Made by a program: the position numbers and the translations under genes. The notes beneath the pieces are model-generated. The model searched no databases and was not told where the DNA came from. It saw only the letters and a program-made list of their open reading frames with translations. This document shows, piece by piece, positions 9,190 to 18,073 of a DNA stretch of 57,632 nucleotides (positions are counted from its first letter, which is position 1; the number at the start of each line of letters is the position of its first letter). The DNA comes from Flavobacteriales bacterium. GTDB taxonomy: Bacteria; Bacteroidota; Bacteroidia; Flavobacteriales_F; PHOS-HE28. The DNA lies in assembly GCA_016718655.1 (NCBI GenBank), contig JADKCV010000024.1, positions 1-57,632 of the forward strand, written 5' to 3'.

Positions 9190-12100
9190 ATGGAACGCAA
9201 CGCGATCGACCGACAGCCACGCGTTTGGCGTGCCATGCGCACCGCCAGCTCATGGTCCTGCGCACTGCTCCTGGCAGCGGTGCTGGGTATGTTGCTGCAG
9301 GCATCGGCTTATGCCCAATGCAACGGCACGGCCACCACGGCTATACCTGGCTCGAGGCTCGTCACATCCACGATCGTGACCGGAAGTAATACGACGTTGT
9401 TGTCGGTCGGTATGCCGATCCAGGGCACGGGCATCGCAGCAGGTGCGGTCGTGGCCTCCATCACGAACGCGACCACCTTCGTGATGAGCCTTCCGGCGAC
9501 CGCCACCAGTGCCACGGCGATCAACTTGACAACGCTGGTGCCCAATGCCACCTGGCAGCCTGCCACGGTGCCTGCTGTACCGGTCTACACGTCGAACTTC
9601 CCGCCGGTGGGCTCCACCTTCTGCGCCGTGTGCCCTTCGCTCTTCACGGTGGACCTCTGTGGCAACCAGTATGCGCGGATGTACATGTGTGCTGGCAACC
9701 TGTACACGGTCAGCATGTGCCCTTCGGCCACTTCCTGGAACTCCACCATCAGCATCACCGGTGGTACCACTGCCTTCCCGGTGGCGGATGGCTTCACCAC
9801 CTTCGACGATGATGGGTGCGGAACACCCGGGGGGCACGCCCAGTTGACATACACACCGACCACCTCGGGTGTCCGTTTCATCCGGATCCTGTCCAATAAC
9901 GGTGTGGACCCATGTATCCCGAGCCACACGCTGTGCGGCACGCTGTCCATCTCCTGCGCCACCATTCCCCCTCCCCCGGCCAACGACAATCCATGCGGGG
10001 CCCAGGCCCTGCCGGTGAACCCCACCTGTACCTCTCCCACGACCTCCACCACGTCCTGGTCCACGGCCACTTCGGTGCCCCCTCCGGTCTGCGGGGTATG
10101 GGGTGGTTATGACGTATGGTACAGTGCCGTGGTGCCCGCTAGCGGTGCACTCGCCATCCAGACCAACCTGATCTCCGCCACCGACCTGGCCATGGCCGTG
10201 TATGCCGTGCCATCCTGTACGACCGCCTACATCCTCTCCGGAGCGCGTACACTTGGCTCCAACCTGGTCACGGGTTCCAACACCACGGGTATGGTGGTTG
10301 ACATGCTTGTCACGGGCACCGGTATCCCTGCCGGTACCACGGTGGCCTCCATCATCAACGGGACGGACTTCACCCTGAGCAACAACTCCACGGCCAATAT
10401 CACCAACAACATGCAGGTGAACGTCTGGCCGGTGGCCCTTTCGTGCAACGCGGACATCGCGGCGGGAGTGCCGGACCCGTTCATCGCCATCAACGACCCA
10501 CTACTCGCCGGCCAAACGGTCTACATCCGTGTATGGCCACAGAGCGGCCCTGCCAACGGAGGCAACTTCGAGATCTGTGCGTTCGAGCCCACTCCGCCTG
10601 TCAACGACAACCCGTGCACCGCCACTTCCGTGCCGGTGACCCCGGCGTATACGCCGGTGAACGGCACCACGGAAGCCGCCACGGTGTCCGGTGGGGCGCC
10701 GGTCCCCGCATGTGGTAACGTGCCCCCCATCAACGACGTGTGGTTCACGGTACAGATCCCGCTCGCCCCTGCAGGCGTGGGCGTGGAGATCGACCTGAGC
10801 AGTTCCGTGCTCAACGATGCCGCCATGGCGGTATATCGGATGAACCCGGACTGCAACACGCTGGCAGCGGTATCCTGCAGTGATCCCGCAGGTGCGACCA
10901 TGCCCGGTATCACCGTGAACCAGAACGGCACCACCATCGTGGCCGGTACGATCCTGTATGTGCGCGTGTGGAACAAGACCGGCGTGTTCGGCAACTTCCA
11001 GATCTGCGCCACACCCACCACGCCCCCGCCCAACGACGATCCCTGTGGTGCCATCGCCTTGCCGGTGAACTATGGCTGCCTCTTCTCCAGCTATAGCAAC
11101 GAGAACGCCAGCATCACCCCCACCAACCCGGCCGGTGTCATCAACGTTCCCAACCCCACTTGTGCAGCCACCGCCACGGCGGACGTTTGGTTCACCGTTC
11201 AAGTGCCCAACCCCTTCACCACCGGAGCCCTGTTCTTCGATTCGGATGATGGGTCCATGACCGATGGTGCGTTCGCGATCTACCGCGTGGCTTCCGGCAC
11301 CTGCGGTGGCAGTAACCTGGTGCTGACCCAACTGGCGTGCACGCTCAACGGCAGCCCCACCGCGGCCACCATGCCCAGTACCTCCATCGCTGCTGGAAGT
11401 CTGGTACCCGGCGAGACGCTGTACATCCGCATGTGGCGCCAGACCGGCAGCACCGGAACCTTCTCCCTGTGTGCGAGCCGTACGGATGCGCCCCCGGGCA
11501 ACTGCAACTACACGTTGCGCATGAACGACAGCTTCGGCGATGGTTGGGCCGGCAGCTTCGTGACGGTCTGCATCAACCCCCCTGGCCCACCACCGAACGT
11601 CTGCACCAACTATTCCATCATCGGCTCCACCGGTTCCGTCACCTTCGGAGCCAACGTGGGTGCTGTGATCACGGTGTCCTACACTGCGGCCAGCAGCACC
11701 GAGAACCAGATCAGCTTCCTGTTGCTGGCGGATAATAGCGGGCAGATCGCGGTAAGCTCGACCCCATTGCCCACTCCCGGGGTCCAGACGGCGTTCATCG
11801 TGGATGCCAACTGCAACAGACCTCCCGCTCCGATCGAGGACTGCATCGGTTCCATCCAGATCTGTGCGGACATCGCGGTGAGCAACAATCCGCAGAACAC
11901 CGGTAGTGTGGTGGACCTCACCTTGCCCAACCGCGGCTGCCTCATCGCGAACGAACGGCGTGGGGTCTGGTACAACTTCACCGTCAGTCAACCCGGTCAG
12001 GTCGGGTTCACCATCGATGCGTTCCCCTACGGTGGCGCAGACTACGATTATGGTCTCTGGGGGCCCTATTCCGGTACACCCACCTGCCCACCGACAGGAC

Positions 12101-12918
12101 CGCCCCTGCGCTGCTCCTGGGGCGATGGACCGGTGCTCACCGGCCTCAACTGGACCGCCACGGACTTCACGGAAGGTGCTGCAGGGGATAGCTGGACACG
12201 CTACATCACCGCTAATGCCGGGGACCGGTTCCTGCTCTTCGTGGACAATTTCTACACCTTCTTCTGGGGTACACCGTTCAACCTGACCTTCCAGTTCCAA
12301 CCCGGGTGCGTGTTGCTGCCCAATACGATCCCGTTCCCCTGCGCATCCATCGCCTGTCCGCTCCCGGTCGAACTCCTCGCGTTCAACGCCCGTCCACAAG
12401 GCGACCAAGCCTTGCTCACGTGGAGCACCGGCAGTGAGGAGAACAGCGCCCATTGGGTGGTGGAACGTTCGGCCAATGGTGTGGACTTCGTGCCGCTCGG
12501 CCAAGTGAACGCTGCTGGCAATAGCGCGGTACAGGTGGAGTACAACTTCCCGGACCGTACCCCCCTGAAGGGCTGGAACTACTACCGCCTGAAGCAGGTG
12601 GACAAGGATGCGGGCCACACCTACTCCGAGGTGCGCACCGTGCTGATGGAGGACCGTCCGTCGGCCTTGGACATCTACCCCAACCCGGCCAATGACCTGA
12701 TCAACGTGCTGATCGATGCACCCGAAGGGGATGTCGACCTGCGTTGGTCCTTGTTGGACGCCAGCCTCCGTCAAGTGGCGCAAGGTGGACAGGTGCTGCC
12801 CAAAGAGGAACCGCGCATGACCATTCCGGTGGACCGTCTCGATGGTGGCACCTACTTGGTGGTGGTGCGCGATGCCAAGGGGAACCTGCTCGGCCAGGCC
12901 CGCTTCGTTAAGCAGTGA
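9190..12918 (+). CDS. Giant T9SS-secreted protein, third paralogue (intact)
   Basis: This is a 1242-residue exported protein. The ATG at 9190 is preferred over 9151 because AAGGA lies 7 bases before it; a signal peptide follows and ends near AYAQ. Order of modules: a Gly/Thr-rich GSNTT...GTGIAAG element (about 25-85), a Cys-rich N-terminal domain (CPSLFTVDLC, MYMCAGNLY), four PPC-like domains each opened by NDNPC or NDDPC and containing DVWF/DVWY and VYIRVW, a second GTGIPAGTT element inserted in the first PPC-like domain, a FGDGWAGS module, a module with GCLIANE and DYDYGLWGP, a fibronectin-like part (NYYRLKQVD) and a type A sorting domain (IYPNPANDL, end ARFVKQ). No enzyme motif is seen. 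Likely a cell-surface or matrix protein exported by the T9SS. Confidence 0.85.
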   Translation: MERNAIDRQPRVWRAMRTASSWSCALLLAAVLGMLLQASAYAQCNGTATTAIPGSRLVTSTIVTGSNTTLLSVGMPIQGTGIAAGAVVASITNATTFVMSLPATATSATAINLTTLVPNATWQPATVPAVPVYTSNFPPVGSTFCAVCPSLFTVDLCGNQYARMYMCAGNLYTVSMCPSATSWNSTISITGGTTAFPVADGFTTFDDDGCGTPGGHAQLTYTPTTSGVRFIRILSNNGVDPCIPSHTLCGTLSISCATIPPPPANDNPCGAQALPVNPTCTSPTTSTTSWSTATSVPPPVCGVWGGYDVWYSAVVPASGALAIQTNLISATDLAMAVYAVPSCTTAYILSGARTLGSNLVTGSNTTGMVVDMLVTGTGIPAGTTVASIINGTDFTLSNNSTANITNNMQVNVWPVALSCNADIAAGVPDPFIAINDPLLAGQTVYIRVWPQSGPANGGNFEICAFEPTPPVNDNPCTATSVPVTPAYTPVNGTTEAATVSGGAPVPACGNVPPINDVWFTVQIPLAPAGVGVEIDLSSSVLNDAAMAVYRMNPDCNTLAAVSCSDPAGATMPGITVNQNGTTIVAGTILYVRVWNKTGVFGNFQICATPTTPPPNDDPCGAIALPVNYGCLFSSYSNENASITPTNPAGVINVPNPTCAATATADVWFTVQVPNPFTTGALFFDSDDGSMTDGAFAIYRVASGTCGGSNLVLTQLACTLNGSPTAATMPSTSIAAGSLVPGETLYIRMWRQTGSTGTFSLCASRTDAPPGNCNYTLRMNDSFGDGWAGSFVTVCINPPGPPPNVCTNYSIIGSTGSVTFGANVGAVITVSYTAASSTENQISFLLLADNSGQIAVSSTPLPTPGVQTAFIVDANCNRPPAPIEDCIGSIQICADIAVSNNPQNTGSVVDLTLPNRGCLIANERRGVWYNFTVSQPGQVGFTIDAFPYGGADYDYGLWGPYSGTPTCPPTGPPLRCSWGDGPVLTGLNWTATDFTEGAAGDSWTRYITANAGDRFLLFVDNFYTFFWGTPFNLTFQFQPGCVLLPNTIPFPCASIACPLPVELLAFNARPQGDQALLTWSTGSEENSAHWVVERSANGVDFVPLGQVNAAGNSAVQVEYNFPDRTPLKGWNYYRLKQVDKDAGHTYSEVRTVLMEDRPSALDIYPNPANDLINVLIDAPEGDVDLRWSLLDASLRQVAQGGQVLPKEEPRMTIPVDRLDGGTYLVVVRDAKGNLLGQARFVKQ

Positions 12919-12923
12919 TCACG

Positions 12924-12953
12924 AGGGCGCGTCCCGATCATGGACGCGCCCTT
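12924..12953 (+). terminator. Terminator hairpin after the third T9SS paralogue
   Basis: An 11-bp inverted repeat (12924-12934 with 12942-12952, GGGCGCGTCC arm) with a 7-base loop is followed by TTGTG. It directly precedes the promoter element of the next gene. Confidence 0.7.
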
Positions 12954-12963
12954 GTGCCAGCGA

Positions 12964-12971
12964 TATCTTTG
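12964..12971 (+). promoter_or_regulatory. -7 promoter element TATCTTTG, leaderless spacing
   Basis: A perfect match to the Bacteroidota -7 consensus TAnnTTTG lies only 4 bases before the preferred ATG at 12976. Transcription would start at or next to the start codon. Confidence 0.6.
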
Positions 12972-12975
12972 TGGC

Positions 12976-13557
12976 ATGCCGGTCCGCAAGGCCTTTCTGG
13001 TACTCCCACTGCTGCTGGTGCTGCTCCCCACCCGTGGCGGCGCGCTGGTTCTCCGGCCGTTGGCCACTTACACGTTCGGCCTGTCCTTGAGCCCAGGTCC
13101 AAACAGCCAATTGTTCTCCCTGTTCCTGGTGAAGGAATTCGAGGGCCAGGTCATTCAGTCCGAGGGCATCACCCGTGAACAATTCGTGCTCCAAGCCCAA
13201 GGTGCCATCCCGAGCAAGGCCAACTTGGATGGGGTCAATCTCTTCCACCGCCATCAGGTAGGCCTCTGCCTGCATCCCGACGATAACACCGGAACCCGCC
13301 TCCTCCGCGACTGCGAGGTGTTCGACCAGCTGTGGAAACTTCGCTTCTGGGAATACCCCTTCGTGTTGAAGGAAGGCCAGCATCCGGGAAAAGGCTGGGC
13401 CGAGAAGCGCGAATCACCTTCCTCACGCCAACTGCTCCTGCTCACCGACTACGGCATCCTCACGCTCAACGGCATGGCCAAGGGGGATGACGTGTTCAGG
13501 CTGCTCCACGACGTGGGTGACAGTGCCTGGGTGGATAACTACCGCAAGGGTTACTGA
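12976..13557 (+). CDS. Hypothetical exported protein
   Basis: The 193-residue protein starts at the ATG just after a TATCTTTG element; a start 36 bases upstream would place that element inside the gene. The N-terminus is a signal peptide or membrane anchor (VRKAFLVLPLLLVLLP). The rest is soluble, with no family I recognise; it contains LCLHPDDN and a C-terminal part (LLLLTDYGILTLNG, DDVFRLLHDVGDSAWVDNY). It is followed five bases later by meaB, so the two are probably co-transcribed. Function unknown. Confidence 0.65.
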   Translation: MPVRKAFLVLPLLLVLLPTRGGALVLRPLATYTFGLSLSPGPNSQLFSLFLVKEFEGQVIQSEGITREQFVLQAQGAIPSKANLDGVNLFHRHQVGLCLHPDDNTGTRLLRDCEVFDQLWKLRFWEYPFVLKEGQHPGKGWAEKRESPSSRQLLLLTDYGILTLNGMAKGDDVFRLLHDVGDSAWVDNYRKGY

Positions 13558-13562
13558 ACACC

Positions 13563-14564
13563 ATGAGCGCACCCCTGCCGCTGGCCGACCTCGCTCACCA
13601 CCTTCAGTCCGGGGACCGCGCCGCACTGGGCCGGGCCATCACCTTGGTGGAAAGCGCACGACCTGCGGACCAGGAACAGGCCCGCGCGTTGTTGGCTCTA
13701 TGCTCCACGCCCACGACACCTGCACTGCGTATCGGCATCACCGGGATCCCCGGCGTGGGCAAGAGCACCCTGATCGATGCACTTGGTATCGCGGTGATCG
13801 CTGCCGGACACCGTGTGGCGGTGTTGGCGGTGGACCCCAGCAGTGTGCGCAGCGGCGGAAGCATCCTGGGCGACAAGACCCGCATGGAACGCCTTTCCCA
13901 GCACCCCGACGCCTTCATCCGGCCCACAGCGACCGGTGGAGCGCTCGGCGGAGTGGCCCGCCGCACCCGCGAGTCCATCCTGCTCTGCGAAGCGGCCGGC
14001 TACGACCGTATCCTGATCGAGACCGTGGGCGTGGGCCAGAGCGAGTTGGAGGTGGACCGCATGACCGACCTCACCGTACTGTTGATGATCGCAGGGGCGG
14101 GCGATGAACTGCAAGGCATCAAACGCGGCATCATGGAAACGGCCGATGTGGTGGTGCTAACCAAAGTGGAAGGGGAAGGACGATCCCGGGCGGAGACCGC
14201 TGCACGCGACCTGCGCAACGCCATCCACCTCCTGCCGGTCCGCCCATCCGGCGTTCATCCGCAGGTGTTCCTTGTCAGTGCGATCGGCGGGGAAGGCATG
14301 CCGGACCTGGCACGTCACCTGGAGGAGCGTTACAACGCGTTGTTGGCTTCGGGCCGTTTCATGCAGAACCGAGCGGAGCAAGGACTCCATGCCATGCACC
14401 ACCAACTGTTGGACGGCCTGCGTGATCTCCTGGACCATGACCCGGTGATCGCCGAGCTACGGGCCCGTTTGGAAGCCCAGGTCGCAGAAGGGTTCCTGAG
14501 CCCAACCGAAGCGGCGGAGCAGGTGCTGACCCGTTTCAGAACAGGCGGCGCACCTCGTCCTTGA
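13563..14564 (+). CDS. meaB: Methylmalonyl-CoA mutase-associated GTPase MeaB (ArgK family)
   Basis: This 333-residue G3E-family P-loop GTPase protects and reloads adenosylcobalamin-dependent methylmalonyl-CoA mutase. The Walker A motif GIPGVGKST is at residues 61-69. The family signatures VDPSS, GSILGDKTRM, PTATGGALGGVA and ETVGVGQSE follow, then the guanine-specificity-like LTKVEGEG. Length is typical. The start is 5 bases after the stop of the upstream exported protein. No mutase genes are in the window. The 3' end overlaps the convergent gene at 14536-15060 by 29 bases. Confidence 0.95.
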   Translation: MSAPLPLADLAHHLQSGDRAALGRAITLVESARPADQEQARALLALCSTPTTPALRIGITGIPGVGKSTLIDALGIAVIAAGHRVAVLAVDPSSVRSGGSILGDKTRMERLSQHPDAFIRPTATGGALGGVARRTRESILLCEAAGYDRILIETVGVGQSELEVDRMTDLTVLLMIAGAGDELQGIKRGIMETADVVVLTKVEGEGRSRAETAARDLRNAIHLLPVRPSGVHPQVFLVSAIGGEGMPDLARHLEERYNALLASGRFMQNRAEQGLHAMHHQLLDGLRDLLDHDPVIAELRARLEAQVAEGFLSPTEAAEQVLTRFRTGGAPRP

Positions 14565-15060
14565 CGAACACCAGCGCTTCTTGTGAGGGTGTGTGCGTCA
14601 ACCTACCCACGTTCTCGAAGATGCGGCGGCTCAATTCCGTGGCCGATTGCTCATCCCCGGTCTGCTCGTAGCTCAGGTTGATCAAGCGGATGGTCTCTTC
14701 CTTGGCCTGCTTCACCTTGGCCCAGGCCTTTTCGCTCATGTACACCTGCTGGGTCACATTGTGTTCCAGTTCCTCGCGCACCGTGGCGATCAACTCGGCA
14801 TGCAGCATCCGGGAGCTCATGTTGCTCTTGTGCACCCGGAGCACCAGCGGCCCCGGAGAGATGCGCTCCAGGAAGAGCGTGACGCGTTCATAGGCCTGTA
14901 GGCGCAGCGGCAGCGTCTGCCGGTGATCCTCCTTGCGCAGGTCCGTCATGCGCTCGCTGATGCTGGCGTTCATGAATTGCTTGAGGGTGTAGAAGGCGGT
15001 GAGGAAGACCACCACGGAGGGCAGGATGGCCACCAGGACAAGGACAAGAGGATCGTTCAT
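14536..15060 (-). CDS. Conserved-looking membrane-anchored protein of unknown function
   Basis: The 174-residue protein uses the ATG at 15060; a longer frame exists to 15096 but adds no plausible sequence. One N-terminal transmembrane helix (LVLVLVAILPSVVVFLTAFY, about residues 5-26) is followed by a long, charged, mostly helical cytoplasmic or periplasmic part (ERMTDLRKED, RLQAYERVTLFLERI, KVKQAKEETIRLINL). It resembles small anchored helical proteins common in Bacteroidota, but I cannot name a function. It is divergent from the aspartate aminotransferase at 15189. Confidence 0.75.
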   Translation of the reverse strand: MNDPLVLVLVAILPSVVVFLTAFYTLKQFMNASISERMTDLRKEDHRQTLPLRLQAYERVTLFLERISPGPLVLRVHKSNMSSRMLHAELIATVREELEHNVTQQVYMSEKAWAKVKQAKEETIRLINLSYEQTGDEQSATELSRRIFENVGRLTHTPSQEALVFVKDEVRRLF

Positions 15061-15130
15061 GGTTGATAAAGCGGTGGACGAATATCGGCATACCACCGGG
15101 CATTCGGGATAACGCGCGGAACCACTTGAT

Positions 15131-15138
15131 TAGTTTTG
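15131..15138 (+). promoter_or_regulatory. -7 promoter element TAGTTTTG
   Basis: It matches TAnnTTTG exactly and lies 50 bases before the ATG of the aspartate aminotransferase at 15189, in the divergent spacer. Confidence 0.5.
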
Positions 15139-15188
15139 CCCCCTTCCGGAAGGCCCGGCCGAACGAATGCCACCTTCCGTGTGCCCGC

Positions 15189-16367
15189 ATGCATCTTTCC
15201 CCCACCGTTGCGAACATCGTTGAACCCGCTACCCTGCTCATGGCCCGCCGCAGCCGTGAACTCCGGGCACAGGGCCGCGACATCATCGACCTGAGCCTCG
15301 GCGAACCCGACCACGATCCGCCCGCCTTCGCCTTGGAGTCCGCACACGAAGCCCTACGCGGCCCTTGGCACAAGTACACGCCCGTCAACGGCTACTTGGA
15401 CCTGCGCGAGTCCATCAGCCACAAGTTCCAGCGGGACAACGGACTCACGTACGCACCCGACCAGATCGTGGTGAGCACCGGCGCCAAGCAGTCGATCATG
15501 AACGTGGTGATGAGCCTCGTGGGCCCCGGCGATGAAGTGGTGATCCCCGCACCCTACTGGGTGAGCTACTCCGAGCAGGTGCGCCTGGCCGGTGGCACGC
15601 CCGTGCTGGTGCATTCCACCCTGGATGAGGATTGGAAGCCCCCGGTGGAGCGCATCGCGGCCGCCATCACCCCCCGCACGCGCCTGCTCATGTTCAGCTC
15701 GCCGTGCAATCCCAGCGGGTCGGTGTTGAGCCTGAAGGAACTGCAGGACCTGGCGGCTGTGGTGGCCAAGCACCCCCAGCTGTACGTCATCGCGGACGAG
15801 ATCTACGAGCACATCGTGTTCGACGGCAAGCACGAGAGTTTCGGTGCACTGCCAGGCATGCTGGAACGTACCATCACGGTGAACGGGCTCAGTAAGGCGT
15901 GGGCGCTGACCGGCTGGCGCGTGGGCTACATCGGCGCCCCGCTGTGGATCGCCCAGGCGGCCATGAAGGTGCAGGGCCAGTTCACCAGCGGCACCAACAG
16001 CATCGCCCAACGTGTGGCCAAAGCCTGCGTGGAAGCGGACCCGGCCCAATTGCTTCCCATGCGCCAGGACTTCCTGCGTCGCCGCGACCTTGTGCTGGCA
16101 GCAGTGCGGAACATCCCCGGCTGGCGTTGCAACGTGCCACAGGGCGCCTTCTACCTGCTGCCCGACGTGAGCAGCTCCATAGACGGCAAGACCATCAAAG
16201 GCTCGGTGGACCTGAGCCTGCACCTGCTGGACGCCGTTGGCGTGGCCTTGGTGGAAGGAGCCTCCTTCGGCGCCGAGGGCACCCTGCGGATCAGCTACGC
16301 CACCAGCGACAACAAGCTCACCGAGGCCATGTCCCGCGTGGCCAAGGCCGTGGCCGAACTGCACTGA
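15189..16367 (+). CDS. Aspartate aminotransferase (class I, AspC/AAT I-gamma type)
   Basis: The 392-residue PLP enzyme would catalyse aspartate + 2-oxoglutarate to oxaloacetate + glutamate. Motifs: LGEPDHDPP near residue 38, STGAKQ near 98, CNPSGS near 174, and the active-site lysine in NGLSKAWALTGWRVGY at about residue 236; the end has LRISYATS. The start at 15189 (MHLSPTVANI) matches the usual start of this subgroup; the frame is open to 15063, but that part overlaps the divergent promoter region. It is followed 3 bases later by the heptose kinase gene and is probably the first gene of an operon running to ubiE. Confidence 0.9.
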   Translation: MHLSPTVANIVEPATLLMARRSRELRAQGRDIIDLSLGEPDHDPPAFALESAHEALRGPWHKYTPVNGYLDLRESISHKFQRDNGLTYAPDQIVVSTGAKQSIMNVVMSLVGPGDEVVIPAPYWVSYSEQVRLAGGTPVLVHSTLDEDWKPPVERIAAAITPRTRLLMFSSPCNPSGSVLSLKELQDLAAVVAKHPQLYVIADEIYEHIVFDGKHESFGALPGMLERTITVNGLSKAWALTGWRVGYIGAPLWIAQAAMKVQGQFTSGTNSIAQRVAKACVEADPAQLLPMRQDFLRRRDLVLAAVRNIPGWRCNVPQGAFYLLPDVSSSIDGKTIKGSVDLSLHLLDAVGVALVEGASFGAEGTLRISYATSDNKLTEAMSRVAKAVAELH

Positions 16368-16370
16368 GCC

Positions 16371-17313
16371 ATGGCCGCCATCGACACCTTCCTGGACCGT
16401 GTGCGGACGACCCGCATGCTGGTAGTGGGTGATGTGATGGTGGACGCCTACCTCTGGGGCCGCGTGGACCGCATCAGTCCCGAGGCTCCTGTGCCTGTTG
16501 TACAAGTCACCGAGCGCAGCGCCCGTCTGGGTGGTGCCGCCAACGTGGCCATCAACGCGCATGTGCTTGGCGCACGTCCCGTGGTGGCGAACAGGGCCTG
16601 CGCACCGATGCACTGGTGCGTTCGCCACTGCGCCGGACCACCGTGAAGACACGCATCATCAGCGGTCACCAGCATGTGGTGCGCGTGGACGAGGAACAGG
16701 AGGACGACCTGAACGCCTCGGATGAACAGCGATTGCTCGATCAGGTGGCCGAACTGCTGCGTGCTGAACGACCCGAGGTGGTGGTGCTCGAGGATTACAA
16801 CAAGGGCGTGCTCACCGAAGCGGTCATCACCGGCATCATCGCGCTGGCCAAGGCGGCTGGCGTTCCGGTGGCCGTGGACCCCAAGCGCAAGAACTTCTTC
16901 ACCTTCCGGGGTGTTGACCTGTTCAAGCCCAACCTGAAGGAATTGCGCGACGGACTGAAGATCGACCTGAACGCCGCCGACGGAACGGCCATGACCGCTG
17001 CGATCAGCGAACTGCAGACCAGATTGGGCAACCGCATCTCCATGATCACCCTCAGCGAGCACGGCGTGCAGGTCCACAACGGCAGCACGAACACCGCGTC
17101 GCGGCCCACAAACGCAAGATCGTGGACGTGAGCGGCGCGGGCGACACCGTCATCACCGTGGCCGCGCTGGCCTTGGCGCAAGGCCTTCCGGCGCCGACCA
17201 TCGCCCAACTGGCCAACCTCGCCGGTGGGCTGGTATGCGAAGAGGTGGGTGTGGTCCCCATCGACCCAGAACGATTCCGCACCGAATGTGTGCGCCTCAA
17301 CCTCCCGGCATGA
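16371..17313 (+). pseudogene. D-glycero-beta-D-manno-heptose-7-phosphate kinase (RfaE/HldE domain I), disrupted
   Basis: This is a PfkB-family sugar kinase that phosphorylates heptose 7-phosphate at C1 for LPS core synthesis. The start (MLVVGDVMVDAYLWGRVDRI), the substrate part (LGGAANVAINAHVLGA), TTVKTRIISGHQHVVRVDEE, DYNKGVLT and the ATP/anion-hole motif DVSGAGDTV are all present, but in three frames. The first break (about 16590) joins GARPVV directly to EQGLRTDALV, so about 15-20 residues normally between them are missing: a real small deletion plus frame change. The second (about 17093) is one missing base; repairing it gives NTRVAAHKRKIVDVSG. The final stop overlaps the ubiE start (ATGA). 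Without repair no functional kinase would be made. Confidence 0.8.
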
Positions 17314-18026
17314 CCGTCACCCCCTACTCGCCGGAAGGCAGCAAGCGCGAACAGGTCGAACAGATGTTCGACGCCATCTCGCCGAAGTACGACCTCCTCA
17401 ACCGGCTCTTCTCCTTGGGCATCGACCAGGGCTGGCGCCGTAAGGTGATCCGCTTGATGGGCCGGGAGCCCGTTGAACACCTGTTGGACGTGGCCACCGG
17501 AACGGCCGACCTGGCGATCCTGGGTAGCACCAAGGCCAAGCGCGTCACCGGTGTGGACATCAGCGAGGGCATGCTCTCCCATGGTCGCACCAAAGTGACC
17601 AAGCGGGGACTGGACCAACGGGTGGTGTTGCAACGTGCGGACAGCGCTGCACTCCCCTTCCCGGACGCCACCTTCGATGCCGTGACCGTGGCCTTCGGGG
17701 TGCGCAACTTCGAGCACTTGGAACAGGGTGTGCGCGAGATGCTCCGTGTGCTGAAGCCCAATGGGCGGCTCTTCGTACTGGAGTTCTCCAAGCCCCAGCA
17801 CACGCCCATGCGCCAGCTCTTCCGCTTCTACTTCCACCGGGTGATGCCCACCATCGGCCGGTCGGTGAGCAAGGACAGCGCCGCATACACCTACCTGCCC
17901 AAGAGCGTGGATGCCTTCCCCGAAGGCGAGGACTTCCTGAAGGTGCTCCGCGGTGCGGGTGGACGCGAATGTTCGGCCGAAGCGCTCACGGGTGGCATCG
18001 CGTCCTTGTACATCGCACGCAAATAG
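17310..18026 (+). CDS. ubiE: Demethylmenaquinone / 2-methoxy-6-polyprenylbenzoquinol methyltransferase
   Basis: A 238-residue SAM-dependent methyltransferase for the last C-methylation of menaquinone (the usual quinone of Bacteroidota; the ubiquinone role is unlikely). Family motifs: FDAISPKYDLLNRLFSLGID (about 20-39), the SAM-binding LLDVATGTADLA (58-69), VAFGVRNFE, LRVLKPNGRLFVLEFSKP and a C-terminal GGIASLYIA. The ATG overlaps the stop of the heptose kinase by ATGA, so it is translationally coupled. porT follows, a pairing common in Bacteroidota. Confidence 0.95.
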   Translation: MTVTPYSPEGSKREQVEQMFDAISPKYDLLNRLFSLGIDQGWRRKVIRLMGREPVEHLLDVATGTADLAILGSTKAKRVTGVDISEGMLSHGRTKVTKRGLDQRVVLQRADSAALPFPDATFDAVTVAFGVRNFEHLEQGVREMLRVLKPNGRLFVLEFSKPQHTPMRQLFRFYFHRVMPTIGRSVSKDSAAYTYLPKSVDAFPEGEDFLKVLRGAGGRECSAEALTGGIASLYIARK

Positions 18027-18054
18027 TGCGGTCGGACACACACGGATCCCGCCC

Positions 18055-18062
18055 TAATTTCG
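18055..18062 (+). promoter_or_regulatory. -7 promoter element TAATTTCG upstream of porT
   Basis: It fits TAnnTTTG with one mismatch and ends 11 bases before the porT ATG. It would allow expression of porT separately from ubiE with a very short leader. Confidence 0.45.
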
Positions 18063-18073
18063 TTGCCTGTCCG

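Noticed and set aside
10501..12783. Long minus-strand frame inside the third T9SS paralogue
   Set aside because: High-GC shadow with Gly/His/Arg-rich sequence; the plus strand has the intact sorting-domain protein. The same reasoning removes long minus frames at 3552-4586, 15354-16652, 21365-23905 and 28658-30511.
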